A DNA stretch of 35,665 nucleotides from Nostoc sp. JL33 (GCF_017114985.1 NZ_JABXKP010000016.1:1-35665); one strand, 5' to 3'; numbered from the stretch's first letter, positions 8,127-16,544 are shown. The notes: generated by a model from the letters alone, not told the origin. Numbers and translations: made by a program.

Positions 8127-9092
8127 ATGAAAGTCGTAATTACTGGAGCAACAGGATTTGTTGGTAGTCGTTTAGTACAACGACTTCACGGGGAAGGTCA
8201 TAAAATAGTAGTATTAACTCGAAACAACGCCTTTGCTCAAAAGGTTTTTCCATCTGAGGCTTTCCCCAATCTAGAAATTGTTGCCTATACACCAAATGCA
8301 TCTGGTTCTTGGCAAAGTGTCATCGCTAGTTGTGATGGCGTAGTTAATTTGGCAGGAGAACCAATTGGTGAAGGACGCTGGACACCAGAACGGAAACAAG
8401 AAATCCTCAATAGCCGAAAGTTAGGTACACAAAAAATAGTTGAAGCAATAGCCAATGCTAACCCCAAAACGGCAGTCGCTACAACGGGGGGAACCCCCGC
8501 AACGCGCTGCCTCCCATCTGTATTAATTAACGCTTCGGCTATTGGCTACTACGGCACCAGTGAAACGGCAACCTTTGATGAAACAAGTCTATCTGGTAAC
8601 GATTTTCTCGCCCAAGTCTCCCAAGCCTGGGAAGCAGAAGCGAGAAAGGTAAAAGATGCTGGTGTCCGGTTGGTAATTCTGCGTTTTGGGATTGTTCTGG
8701 GTAATGGTGGTGCTTTAGGTAAAATGATTTCGCCTTTCAAACTTTTCGCTGGTGGCCCCATTGGCAGTGGTCGGCAGTGGTTCTCTTGGATTCACGTAGA
8801 CGATTTAGTTAACCTGATTCTGCAAGCTTTAACTAAATCGGAAATAGAAGGCGTATATAATGCTACTGCCCCTAACCCAGTCCGTATGGCAGATTTAAGC
8901 CAAAGTTTGGGACGAGTCATGAATCGCCCTTCTTGGTTGCCCGTTCCGGCTTTTGCGATCGAAGCCCTTTTAGGAGACGGGGCTATAGTAGTTTTAGAAG
9001 GTCAGCAAGTCATCCCAAAACGCACCGTGGAAACAGGCTTTGAATACAAATATCCTAATTTGCAATCAGCATTAACGCAAATTCTTAGTTAA
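8127..9092 (+). CDS. TIGR01777 family epimerase-like protein (SulA/GC1-type)
   Basis: A 321-residue extended short-chain dehydrogenase. The N-terminal GATGFVG (residues 7-13) is the nucleotide-binding loop, YYG in INASAIGYYGTSE is the catalytic-like Tyr region, and WFSWIHVDDLVNLI and PVRMADLSQSLGRVMNRPSW are hallmarks of TIGR01777. The cyanobacterial and plant members (Synechocystis SulA, Arabidopsis GC1) have been linked to cell or plastid division; that is family knowledge and the enzymatic substrate is not known. Between NANP and VLINASAIGYYG there is an extra peptide KTAVATTGGTPATRCLPS encoded by a 41-bp dispersed repeat (8471-8511). Without it the protein would be about 305 residues. The frame is kept and the rest of the protein looks intact. 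Confidence 0.9.
   Translation: MKVVITGATGFVGSRLVQRLHGEGHKIVVLTRNNAFAQKVFPSEAFPNLEIVAYTPNASGSWQSVIASCDGVVNLAGEPIGEGRWTPERKQEILNSRKLGTQKIVEAIANANPKTAVATTGGTPATRCLPSVLINASAIGYYGTSETATFDETSLSGNDFLAQVSQAWEAEARKVKDAGVRLVILRFGIVLGNGGALGKMISPFKLFAGGPIGSGRQWFSWIHVDDLVNLILQALTKSEIEGVYNATAPNPVRMADLSQSLGRVMNRPSWLPVPAFAIEALLGDGAIVVLEGQQVIPKRTVETGFEYKYPNLQSALTQILS
8471..8511 (+). repeat. 41-bp dispersed repeat inside a coding sequence
   Basis: The repeat begins GGCAGTCGCTACAACGGG and ends CCCGCAACGCGCTGCC. Its inverse complement is found at 25967-26007 with 40 of 41 bases identical. Its centre (GGGGGGAACCCCC) is a near palindrome. Here it is translated as part of the TIGR01777 protein. Confidence 0.9.
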
Positions 9093-9093
9093 A

Positions 9094-9284
9094 AGGGAGT
9101 GGGGAGTGGGGAGTGGGTAATGGGGAGTGGGGAGTGGGTAATGGGGAGTGGGGAGTGGGGAGTGGGGAATGGGTAATGGGGAATGGGGAGATGGGGGAGA
9201 TGAGGGAGATGAGGGGGATGAGGGAGAAATCAGCAATGCCCAATGCCCCATGCCCAATGCCCCATGCCCAATGCCCAATTCTTT
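9094..9284. repeat. GGGGAGTG / CCCAATGC minisatellite
   Basis: The tract starts 2 bases after the TIGR01777 stop. It consists of GGGGAGTG, GGGTAATG and GGGGAATG units, then GGGGGAGATGAGGGAGATGA units, then ATGCCCAATGCCCCATGCCC units. It is open in several frames only because of its composition; those frames are not genes. Confidence 0.9.
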
Positions 9285-9286
9285 GA

Positions 9287-9538
9287 CTACTGACTAGAGA
9301 GAAATTTTCTGGAAACCCAACTGATAATACCACTGAGAATGGCACCGCCCATGAGGATGCCGATCGCTGGGTTAAACAAGGGTTGCCACAGTTTATGCCA
9401 CAAATCCAAACCCAGGTTTACTCCCACCGCATCTCCGATCGCAGCGATCGCTAACCAGCCAAAGCCAAACAAAACCAAAAAAACATCTGCCACTAAAAGC
9501 ATGTTTAGCCAATTTAACAATTTCTCTTTCATGATCAA
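9287..9538 (-). CDS. Small membrane protein, function unknown
   Basis: An 83-residue protein with two hydrophobic segments, about residues 12-34 (LLVADVFLVLFGFGWLAIAAI) and 55-75 (PAIGILMGGAILSGIISWV), and a basic C-terminus. The fragment WHKLWQPLFNPAIGILMGGAI is typical of a small conserved cyanobacterial inner-membrane family I cannot name. The gene is squeezed between minisatellite tracts and contains a GCAGCGATCGC (HIP1) site. The start could be Met1 or Met3; the difference is trivial. Confidence 0.7.
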   Translation of the reverse strand: MIMKEKLLNWLNMLLVADVFLVLFGFGWLAIAAIGDAVGVNLGLDLWHKLWQPLFNPAIGILMGGAILSGIISWVSRKFLSSQ

Positions 9539-9539
9539 A

Positions 9540-9576
9540 AGGGGAATGGGGAATGGGGAGTGGGGAGTGGGGAATC
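9540..9576. repeat. GGGGAATG minisatellite
   Basis: A short run of GGGGAATG and GGGGAGTG units lies directly upstream of the minus-strand 83-residue gene. It belongs to the same family as the tract at 9094-9284. Confidence 0.8.
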
Positions 9577-9650
9577 GGAAATGAGGAATGAGAAGTTGGT
9601 ATTAGGAAGAAACAAGGTAGACAACAGAGACTTATTCAATAATTTTTCCT

Positions 9651-9700
9651 TGTCCCTCTTGTCCCCACTCCCTACTCCCTACTCCCCACTCCCCATTCTC
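9651..9700. repeat. CCCCACTCCCTA minisatellite
   Basis: CTCCCTACTCCC type units, the complementary form of the family, end at the stop of the TPR gene. With the tract at 9540-9576 they form an inverted pair around a 75-base spacer. Confidence 0.8.
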
Positions 9701-10121
9701 ATTCTTCAAACAGCCAATTTCTGACTTTTGTCAAACTCTGCCAATCTGGTTTTCTACTTAAACCGTCTTCAATACTATTTTTTATTTCATCACTCCATTC
9801 TTCATTGACAAACATTAACTGCTGTGCTACGTCAATGTGTTCGCGCAAACCTTTTTGACCTGTTTCCAGCATTGCTAAGGCGAGATTGACTCTAGCCTGG
9901 GGATCTTGTGGATTTAACTTGACTGCCTTCTGTGCAGCTTTGTAAGCCAAGCTGGGTTTGTTATCGAGTAGATACAACCACGCCAAACAAATCCAAGCAG
10001 CACTAGTTTTAGGGGCGCGATCGCACACTTCTTTAAACACAGGAATTAAAGAATCTACGGCTTCTCCTGCTTTATAGCGTTCTAAACCTGTATCAAACAG
10101 GGATTCAACTGTTTGAGTCAT
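9699..10121 (-). CDS. Tetratricopeptide repeat protein
   Basis: A 140-residue all-helical protein. Two clear TPR units are visible: SAAWICLAWLYLLDNKPSLA (about residues 40-59) and YKAAQKAVKLNPQDPQARVN followed by LALAMLETGQ (about 60-89), with a degenerate unit before them (FDTGLERYKAGEAVDSLIPV). There is no signal peptide or membrane segment, so it is probably a cytoplasmic scaffold. It lies on the same strand as, and downstream of, the A-type Fe-S carrier gene, 86 bases apart with a palindromic repeat in the gap. The partner is unknown. Confidence 0.85.
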   Translation of the reverse strand: MTQTVESLFDTGLERYKAGEAVDSLIPVFKEVCDRAPKTSAAWICLAWLYLLDNKPSLAYKAAQKAVKLNPQDPQARVNLALAMLETGQKGLREHIDVAQQLMFVNEEWSDEIKNSIEDGLSRKPDWQSLTKVRNWLFEE

Positions 10122-10155
10122 AGTAAATTAATCATGAGTCATTATTCGTTGGTCA

Positions 10156-10199
10156 TTTGTCATTTGTGTTCCGTCCAATGACCAGAGACAAATGACAAA
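10156..10199. repeat. TTTGTCATTTGT inverted repeat
   Basis: TTTGTCATTTGT (10156-10167) is perfectly complementary to ACAAATGACAAA (10188-10199). A related repeat occurs at 17719-17762. It lies between the TPR and IscA-like genes and could end or modulate their joint transcript. Confidence 0.75.
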
Positions 10200-10207
10200 G
10201 GACTATA

Positions 10208-10564
10208 TTACACCCCAAATGACTTGCCGCAACCACAAGTTTGGTTGGCATTGGGGTTTGTGAATTGAAAGCCACCGCCAATCATGGCATCGCTATAATC
10301 GAGCATTAAACCGTAGAGGTATAATAAACTCTTGCGATCGCTAACAATTTTGAAGCCATCATAGTCAAAAACTTCATCTTCAGGGGTGATCTTGCTAGTG
10401 TCTTCAAAGTCCATCATGTAAGACATCCCAGAACAGCCACCCTGACGGACTCCTACCCGTAAGCAGAAGTCTGTGCCTTGCCTGTCCCGGAGGGATTTTA
10501 CCTGGTGCAATGCGGCTTCGCTCAACAGAATTCCGCGTTGTTGAGCCTGAATTGCTTGTGTCAT
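10208..10564 (-). CDS. A-type iron-sulfur carrier (HesB/IscA/SufA family)
   Basis: A 118-residue protein of the A-type carrier family, which receives and hands on Fe-S clusters or iron in the cytoplasm. The three invariant ligands are present: C44 in [10 protein letters not shown], and C110 and C112 in the C-terminal [25 protein letters not shown] and [20 protein letters not shown] match the family closely, and the length is typical (105-120). It is not next to nif genes, so the general cyanobacterial IscA/SufA role is more likely than the nitrogen-fixation HesB role. AAGGAG lies upstream of the ATG. The TPR gene follows on the same strand. Confidence 0.93.
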   Translation of the reverse strand: MTQAIQAQQRGILLSEAALHQVKSLRDRQGTDFCLRVGVRQGGCSGMSYMMDFEDTSKITPEDEVFDYDGFKIVSDRKSLLYLYGLMLDYSDAMIGGGFQFTNPNANQTCGCGKSFGV

Positions 10565-10888
10565 CTGCTTTTTAAACTCCTTAATTAGTCTAAGCGTTAC
10601 CCTGTATTGGCTTGTTAATGCCTGTGGGTTGCTCTTGATGTTTTTGTATTCATTCTAGCGGCTTAGATGGCGCTAGATGGCAAATTGTAAACACTCCGTC
10701 AAAAGCAGCCAAATATTTTTATTCTAGAATTGAGAGACTTAACGTATTTATATCGGTATTTTTGAAGTTCAAGTCTTGCCGCCGCCTGGGAAGCAACCAC
10801 CCTTCAGGTGCAGCCATCAAAACTTAATCCGAGGCTAGCTATCCCCCAAAGTTTACTTCCAAATTGCTTCTTTTGATTAACTTACTCT

Positions 10889-12481
10889 ATGACAAGTTTT
10901 AATCGCTCTACCAGTCGTCGGTTGAAAAAATTAACTCAAATTCCTTCTGTATGGGAGGGCGATCGCCGTCCGTTGTCATCACCAAACCAGCACTCAGACT
11001 CAGAGGCAAAAGGAGAATGCATTCTTTGGGTAGATTACTCCCAAGGTGTTGTTCGAGGCATGGACGTGGTAGCTTCAGATATTGGCCCAGAAGCAATAGT
11101 TCGCACCTTAATGCAAGCAATGGAGCATCCCCAAACTCCAGCAAGACCCGCCAGACCCCAAAGAATTTTAGTCAGAGACCGCGAGATCCAATTTTACCTG
11201 CGGGGGGTGCTGCAAGATTTGGATATCGCCATCGACTACGCACCAGAACTGCCTTTAATTGACGAACTATTTCGTGGATTTGCTGACATCCTTGATAGTG
11301 AAACCCCCGACTTACCCCCACAGTATGCACAAATCTTGCGAGAGAAGGCATTTGCAATTTGGCAAGCCGCACCTTGGGAATTTGTGCAAGAACAGCAAAT
11401 TTTGTCAATCGAGATTAATAAGTGGGATGTTGGCACACTCTACGCCTCAGTCATGGGAATGCTGGGAATGGAGTATGGGATTTTGTTTTATCGCTCAGAA
11501 GAGTCTTTAAAACAGTTTCGCGCCGCAGTTTTAACAGATGAAGAATCAACGGAGCATCTAGAAGAAGCGTTCCTCAAGCAAGATTGTCTGTTTCTCACTT
11601 TTGAGAGTGCTGATGAAACCGATGAAGATGAGGATGAAGAAGCTGATTTGGCGGATCTGCCATTATCAGAAATTGACCCCACTTTCGGTAATATCCACCC
11701 CTTAGAAGGACTACGGTCTGTTTTGTATGAGGAAGAAGCACTGGTAATGTTGGTTGCCATCGAAAGCCTGAGCCGCTTTATTCGCGATCACCGTCGCCAG
11801 CTTCATGAAGACATCTTCCCTACCCTCAGCCGTCGCTATCGCATTTCTCTGCCGCAGTCGGAAGAATCAACTAAATCTTTGGCTGTGACAGTCTCTACCA
11901 TGCCGCAGTTAGCAGCAGAATTAGAGGAAATGGCAGGCTTTGATGACGATGATCAGGAGATTGAGAACCCTGATTCACCCGCAATCCTCGCATTGCAAGA
12001 TGACTTGATACCAGAAGATTCCTTCCTCAGCTTAGGTGTGGTGTCCTGGGAAATGTTGGAACACCTGCAAAAGGGGATCATTTACCATCAGGCTGGTGAA
12101 ATCAAACAAGTGGGTGATGGTTTGCCGGTGATTTTAATTCAAACTTCCCGCCCCAAAGCTAAGATTGTAATTGAAAGAATTGAAGCAGCAGGCGGACTCA
12201 AAGCAATTTGCTTTAATGCAGGTGCCGACCCCTTCGATGGCGATCGCTACGACCTGGGTTTATTACAAACTCAAAATGGCGAATTGTTCCTATTCGGTGA
12301 ATTTTTAGATGAAGATCCTATTCATGTAGAAGCACGAAAAAAATGGAATCAGCGCTGTAAAAATACTAAGGGCTACTGTGGCTTAATCATTGCCAAAGGG
12401 CTAACGGGAGCTTCCCGTGGCAATCCTCAGTTACGAGATATGATGGCTTTGTTTGAAGCGCGTAAGCAAAGCCTGCCGTAG
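10889..12481 (+). CDS. DUF6930-type conserved protein
   Basis: A 530-residue soluble protein. The N-terminal third contains PQRILVRDREIQFYLRGVL and IDYAPELPLIDELFRGF, which I recognise as the DUF6930 pattern. The middle contains IWQAAPWEFVQEQQILSIEI and then ASVMGMLGMEYGILFYRSEE, the pattern of the accompanying domain (DUF7309-like) also found in Firmicutes. A very acidic linker follows (residues about 240-255, EDEDEEADLADL). The C-terminal part (RPKAKIVIERIEAAGGLKAI to the end) is a separate alpha/beta region. No catalytic motif is recognised. The gene stands alone with a 325-base upstream spacer and a 1.5-kb gene-poor region downstream. Family names are from memory. Confidence 0.75.
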   Translation: MTSFNRSTSRRLKKLTQIPSVWEGDRRPLSSPNQHSDSEAKGECILWVDYSQGVVRGMDVVASDIGPEAIVRTLMQAMEHPQTPARPARPQRILVRDREIQFYLRGVLQDLDIAIDYAPELPLIDELFRGFADILDSETPDLPPQYAQILREKAFAIWQAAPWEFVQEQQILSIEINKWDVGTLYASVMGMLGMEYGILFYRSEESLKQFRAAVLTDEESTEHLEEAFLKQDCLFLTFESADETDEDEDEEADLADLPLSEIDPTFGNIHPLEGLRSVLYEEEALVMLVAIESLSRFIRDHRRQLHEDIFPTLSRRYRISLPQSEESTKSLAVTVSTMPQLAAELEEMAGFDDDDQEIENPDSPAILALQDDLIPEDSFLSLGVVSWEMLEHLQKGIIYHQAGEIKQVGDGLPVILIQTSRPKAKIVIERIEAAGGLKAICFNAGADPFDGDRYDLGLLQTQNGELFLFGEFLDEDPIHVEARKKWNQRCKNTKGYCGLIIAKGLTGASRGNPQLRDMMALFEARKQSLP

Positions 12482-12638
12482 GCATCGCTTTCACCTAAAC
12501 ATTTAGCTATTGGCACTCTTCAACTGATGCCTTAACTTAAATTTGAATAGTTGCCCGAATTCCCGCAATCCTCAATCTGAAATTGTCCCGATCAGAAATT
12601 AAGTTGATGTCTATTTGATTCGGATATTGACCGCACTC

Positions 12639-12783
12639 AGTGCTGTTAGCGGATAGCTGTTGTTTAGCCCGTCCTGAGTGAAGTAAAAAGTACTCAGGAT
12701 TTTTCTGGTCTTTTAACCAAAGCCAGACAAGTTCCGTCTTTGCTCAGGACTCTTCATCCGCGTACCTCTCAGGGCGCGGCACT
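12639..12783 (+). ncRNA. Candidate structured RNA (rod-like, 6S-like shape)
   Basis: Nested complementary blocks can be drawn: 12639-12645 with 12777-12783 (AGTGCTG/CGGCACT, one G-U), GCGGAT 12649-12654 with ATCCGC 12756-12761, and GTCCTGAG 12671-12678 with CTCAGGAC 12743-12750. A hairpin lies inside (TCTGG 12704-12708 with CCAGA 12723-12727). Between the second and third stems is an asymmetric internal bubble of 16 and 5 bases. An alternative hairpin, CCTGAGT/ACTCAGG (12673-12679 with 12692-12698), competes with the third stem. A rod with a central bubble is the general architecture of 6S RNA, but no conserved sequence of that family was verified. The strand is also unproven. Confidence 0.35.
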
Positions 12784-13298
12784 TTGTAATCCATATTTAT
12801 GTATATGTAAATACTAATAGGCGATCAATGATTAGAAGTTAACTTTACCTCAATTTCATGAAGTACCTGTATTTTCATAGTTTTTCAGTTATTTTATTTG
12901 CATAGTACCCAGTATAAATAATTGTAAGTAGCTAAAAATTTATCTGCAAGGTTCCGTTTAATCAAACCTAGCTGACCAGTTAGATATTGGAACTTTTTTT
13001 TAACAAGTTTTTCAGTTAAGCATCTTGTTATGTATCGATATGATTAAGCAAAAGGTCAGGTGATATCTTTTTCTTCGTAATCTTTTTATAAAGAATGAAA
13101 ATGAGCTTATTTAGTGTCTCAATGAAGATTATTTAAAGTCCGTAAATAATGGCTATAATGAACAGACTACCGAAAAAAATTGAGATATACAATTATTTTT
13201 ATCGGTATATTTAACTAATAATAAATAGTTGTCAATCAACACTTTCTTGGCAGTAATTTATCTCTTAGTTCAAATCTGCTCCCAAGGGTTGCTGTTAA

Positions 13299-13326
13299 AT
13301 TTTTAGCCGCATAGTTGGCTAAAAAT
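13299..13326. repeat. 10-bp inverted repeat
   Basis: ATTTTTAGCC (13299-13308) pairs with GGCTAAAAAT (13317-13326) around an 8-base loop. The T-tract is on the 5' side, so it is not a standard terminator. Its role is unknown. Confidence 0.5.
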
Positions 13327-14059
13327 GATTTATACAGCCTCCAGATAGATGAATACGAACAATGGGAAAAACCGCTTAATTTAAAGCAAACTATATCACT
13401 AGAGTCAGGATAAAAAACATGCAAAATTTCATCGGATATTTACAGGAAGTTGATGTAAAAGCATCAAACAAAATTAAAATCTTATCATCGTCAACAGTCA
13501 AGTAACATCATATCTGCAATGGTGCAGATGGGTGTTTGTTCGAGAGCGATCGCTTACTTGCCTACTTTCTAAGTAATTATTCAGGAGCTATACACAGCAC
13601 TCTAACTCGCCTCTAAGCCAGCATTTCAGGATGATCATGATTGTGAAGGTTTATTGTCTGGTGTTTTACCAGATGTCCTCTCCAAGCGGGTTTGACGAAC
13701 TTGGTTAAAAGAGAAGGTCAAATGCTTTCAATGGAGAATAATTTTGGAAATCTTGATTGAGTCAACAGTAGATGTCTCAAATTGATTTATAAAATTTCAT
13801 TGCCAGCCTTCACTAATGCTGTTAGTAGGCTTATTGTCTTCCAAAGCAAGTATGTGCTATTTTTGCTGTCACAATAGCAACAATAGCAACAAATAAAGTG
13901 TAAGATTTTGATTTATTTAGAAAATGATGAATCCTTTGGCAAAATAAACATTTTTAATATTAATCGTATTACTTGTTTCCTGAGACAAACTCATGATAAT
14001 GTAATCGGCCTCCTCTTTAGTTAGATTCTTTCAATGATCTAAAATATACAGCAAATAGC

Positions 14060-14239
14060 ATGATGATAATGACAAATAAAAAATGGGCGGTTAAACGTAT
14101 AACAGTGAATCTCGCAACACAGGAAGCGGAAAAGCTAGAAAAATATTGCGAACAAACAGGTAGACCCGCAACCGACGTGATTCGTGAACTGATTAGAAGT
14201 TTGCCTGTCTCAGACGACAGCAAAGATGTAAATAGGTAA
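14060..14239 (+). CDS. Ribbon-helix-helix (CopG-like) small protein
   Basis: A 59-codon gene that is missed when short frames are ignored. The protein reads KRITVNLATQEAEKLEKYCE followed by QTGRPATDVIRELIRSLP, the classic ribbon-helix-helix layout: a short beta strand (RITVNL), helix A (AEKLEKYCEQTG) and helix B (ATDVIRELIRSL). Such proteins are DNA-binding repressors, often antitoxins. Four in-frame start possibilities (14060, 14063, 14069) differ by up to three residues. No toxin gene follows; a hairpin and the crtQ gene come next. I infer an orphan antitoxin-like or stand-alone regulator, possibly acting on its own promoter. Confidence 0.75.
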   Translation: MMIMTNKKWAVKRITVNLATQEAEKLEKYCEQTGRPATDVIRELIRSLPVSDDSKDVNR

Positions 14240-14344
14240 GAAGATGCTTTCACGACTTATCCAGATAACTGCTTTGCCACCAAAAAAATAGCTATGATAC
14301 TTTTTTAAGTTCGCCGCTATGGACAAGAGTTTGTCTAGCTGATA

Positions 14345-14366
14345 CAGACGCGTTTTCTCGCGTCTG
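14345..14366 (+). terminator. GC-rich hairpin between the RHH gene and crtQ
   Basis: CAGACGCG (14345-14352) and CGCGTCTG (14359-14366) form a perfect 8-bp stem with loop TTTTCT. It sits about 100 bases after the RHH stop and just upstream of the candidate crtQ promoter, so a terminator role is likely. Only a weak T-rich stretch follows. Confidence 0.45.
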
Positions 14367-14403
14367 GTCATTTACCGGGGCTAAAAAAGTGATCAAAGAA
14401 CTT

Positions 14404-14432
14404 TTGGTATCGACATTGCCTGGCCTTAATAT
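14404..14432 (+). promoter_or_regulatory. Candidate promoter of crtQ
   Basis: TTGGTA (14404-14409) and TAATAT (14427-14432) are separated by the ideal 17 bases, about 80 bases upstream of the crtQ start. This is inferred from consensus only. Confidence 0.35.
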
Positions 14433-14513
14433 GCTGGTGGAGTTGATATTAAGTAGCAAATTCCGACACCAACCCAGTTACAATCTGTAAAGAAACTGAA
14501 AAGGAACGACGGA

Positions 14514-15953
14514 ATGCGCGTTGCAATCGTAGGTGCGGGACTGGCTGGGCTAGCAACCGCAGTAGATCTAGCTGATGCTGGTTGTGAAGTAGAGATTTTT
14601 GAATCTCGTCCGTTTGTGGGTGGTAAAGTTGGCAGTTGGGTTGATGGCGATGGCAACCATCTAGAAATGGGGTTGCATGTATTTTTCGGGTGCTACTACG
14701 AATTATTTGGTTTGATGAAGAAAGTGGGGGTGTTAGGAAACTTACGCCTCAAGGAACATACCCACACTTTTATTAATAAAGGGGGGCGCACTGGTGCTTT
14801 AGATTTTCGCTTTCTTACAGGTGCGCCTTTCAATGGCTTAAAGGCATTTTTTACTACTTCCCAACTATCGTTGCAGGATAAATTGCAAAATGCGATCGCT
14901 TTGGGTACTAGTCCGATAGTTCGCGGATTGGTAGACTTTAATGGGGCGATGAAAACCATCCGCAATTTAGATAAAGTTAGCTTTGCCGATTGGTTCCGTA
15001 GTCACGGTGGGAGTAATGGCAGCATCAAGCGCCTGTGGAACCCCATTGCTTATGCATTGGGATTTATTGATTGCGAAAATATGTCTGCCCGTTGTATGTT
15101 AACGATATTCCTGCTATTTGCAGTCAGAACCGAAGCCTCAGTTTTGCGAATGCTGGAAGGTTCTCCCTATGAGTATTTACACAAGCCCATTCTGGAATAT
15201 CTGGAAGTTAGAGGCACGAAAGTTTATACACGTCGGCAAGTCCGGGAAATTCAGTTTACTGAGTTAGACGAACAAACCCGCGTCACTGGTATAGTAGTTG
15301 CCCAAGGTGATGCAGTAGAAACTATCACTGCTGATGCTTACGTTTTTGCCTGTGATGTTCCAGGAATTCAACGCATCCTACCCCAGGAGTGGCGTAAGTG
15401 GTCAGAATTTGACAATATTTACAAACTGGATGCAGTTCCAGTGGCTACAGTGCAGTTGCGCTTCGATGGTTGGGTAACGGAACTGAATGATGGAGAGGAA
15501 CGTAAACAGCTAAATCATGCGGCTGGAATTGATAACTTACTTTATACAGCCGATGCTGACTTTTCTTGTTTTGCCGATTTGGCGTTGACTAGCCCTGCTG
15601 ATTATTATCGCCCAGGACAGGGTTCATTGTTACAGCTAGTGCTGACACCGGGAGATCCGTTTATTGCCCAAAGTAATGAAGCGATCGCCCAGCATGTCCT
15701 CAAGCAAGTGCATGAACTGTTTCCTTCGTCGCGGGAGCTAAATATGACTTGGTACAGTGTGGTAAAACTTGCTCAGTCTCTCTACAGAGAAGCGCCAGGG
15801 ATGGATGCGTACCGTCCCAACCAAAAAACACCAGTAGATAATTTCTTCCTTGCTGGGAGTTATACTCAGCAAGACTACATTGACAGTATGGAAGGTGCTA
15901 CTATTTCTGGACGGCGGGCGGCAAAAGTGATTTTGGAGAGTTTGAAGAATTGA
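14514..15953 (+). CDS. crtQ: 9,9'-di-cis-zeta-carotene desaturase
   Basis: This 479-residue flavoprotein is the plant-type zeta-carotene desaturase (ZDS), which introduces the last two double bonds on the way to prolycopene in the poly-cis carotenoid pathway. It acts at thylakoid or cytoplasmic membranes with plastoquinone as electron acceptor. The FAD-binding [17 protein letters not shown] (residues 7-23) and the family block [20 protein letters not shown] (about 50-69) distinguish it from the phytoene desaturase CrtP. The C-terminal FAD motif reads [20 protein letters not shown]. The length matches the family (480-490). A SRPBCC gene follows 58 bases downstream, the same order as slr0940-slr0941 in Synechocystis. 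The start is supported by AAAAGGAACGACGGA just upstream. Confidence 0.95.
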   Translation: MRVAIVGAGLAGLATAVDLADAGCEVEIFESRPFVGGKVGSWVDGDGNHLEMGLHVFFGCYYELFGLMKKVGVLGNLRLKEHTHTFINKGGRTGALDFRFLTGAPFNGLKAFFTTSQLSLQDKLQNAIALGTSPIVRGLVDFNGAMKTIRNLDKVSFADWFRSHGGSNGSIKRLWNPIAYALGFIDCENMSARCMLTIFLLFAVRTEASVLRMLEGSPYEYLHKPILEYLEVRGTKVYTRRQVREIQFTELDEQTRVTGIVVAQGDAVETITADAYVFACDVPGIQRILPQEWRKWSEFDNIYKLDAVPVATVQLRFDGWVTELNDGEERKQLNHAAGIDNLLYTADADFSCFADLALTSPADYYRPGQGSLLQLVLTPGDPFIAQSNEAIAQHVLKQVHELFPSSRELNMTWYSVVKLAQSLYREAPGMDAYRPNQKTPVDNFFLAGSYTQQDYIDSMEGATISGRRAAKVILESLKN

Positions 15954-16011
15954 GGTAGACACGCAGTAGCTTCGCGTTCGCCTAGCCTCTGGTAGATAAG
16001 GAAGAAGAGAG

Positions 16012-16455
16012 ATGTCAGATTGGTTAGAGCATACTGTGCAGGTAGAAGTAGACGCTCCCATAGATTTAGTATGGAGCCTCTGGTCTGATTTGGAGCAAAT
16101 GCCTCGGTGGATGAAGTGGATTGATTCGGTGAAAGTTCCGCCAGATAATCCAGATATATCTATTTGGAAACTGAAGACGGGTAGTTTAGAATTTAGTTGG
16201 AAATCTCGAATTCTGAAAGTTATTCCCAACCAAATTATCCAATGGGAATCGATTGATGGTTTGCCCAATCAGGGAGCGATTCGCTTTTACGATCGCAACG
16301 GTAGTAGCATTGTTAAAATGACTATTTCCTACGCCATCCCCGGCATTATTGGCAAAATTATGGATAACTTGTTTTTGGGGCGGGTAGTTGAATCGACGAT
16401 TCAAGCTGATTTGGAAAGGTTTAAAGAATACGCGCTGAATGTTAAAGCTAATTGA
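16012..16455 (+). CDS. SRPBCC family protein next to crtQ
   Basis: A 147-residue START/Bet v1-like (polyketide cyclase/dehydrase) lipid-binding fold protein. Typical features are the opening strand EHTVQVEVDAPIDLVWSLWS, then the ARW-like helix region EQMPRWMKWIDSV (about residues 26-40), internal strands WKSRILKVIPNQIIQWESID, and a long C-terminal helix (VVESTIQADLERFKEYALNV). Such proteins hold a hydrophobic ligand in a cavity. Its conserved position directly behind crtQ in cyanobacteria suggests a link to carotenoid or membrane lipid handling; that is inference. AAGGAAGAAGAG precedes the ATG, and the genes are probably co-transcribed. Confidence 0.88.
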   Translation: MSDWLEHTVQVEVDAPIDLVWSLWSDLEQMPRWMKWIDSVKVPPDNPDISIWKLKTGSLEFSWKSRILKVIPNQIIQWESIDGLPNQGAIRFYDRNGSSIVKMTISYAIPGIIGKIMDNLFLGRVVESTIQADLERFKEYALNVKAN

Positions 16456-16544
16456 TATAGATAAAAACAGGCAGTAGGAAACAATCTGTAAAAGTTTCTT
16501 GCTGTCTGAAGGGAAAATATGGATTTTTTAATTGCGTGTCTTTA

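Larger units (their letters stand above)
12482..14059. other. 1.6-kb gene-poor region
   Basis: No convincing protein gene is visible. The first 300 bases have average composition and contain a possible structured RNA (12639-12783). From about 12780 on it is AT-rich, with a 10-bp inverted repeat (13299-13326) and a short AATAGCAAC duplication near 13880. A 62-codon minus-strand frame at 13236-13424 looks like chance. A short plus-strand stretch near 13610-13695 (DDHDCEGLLSGVLPDVLSKRV) might be a protein remnant, but I cannot assign it. Confidence 0.6.

Noticed and set aside
9072..9345. Two overlapping minus-strand frames rich in Pro, His and Ser
   Set aside because: They only translate minisatellite units (SPLPTPH type) and overlap in two frames.
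10608..10888. Possible riboswitch or leader before the DUF6930 gene
   Set aside because: No conserved pairing could be drawn convincingly in this spacer.
13236..13424. 62-codon minus-strand frame
   Set aside because: Cys/Ser-rich chance-like composition, no ribosome site, no recognised family, in AT-rich gene-free DNA.
14017..14253. 78-codon minus-strand frame
   Set aside because: Shadow of the plus-strand ribbon-helix-helix gene, which has a much better protein pattern.
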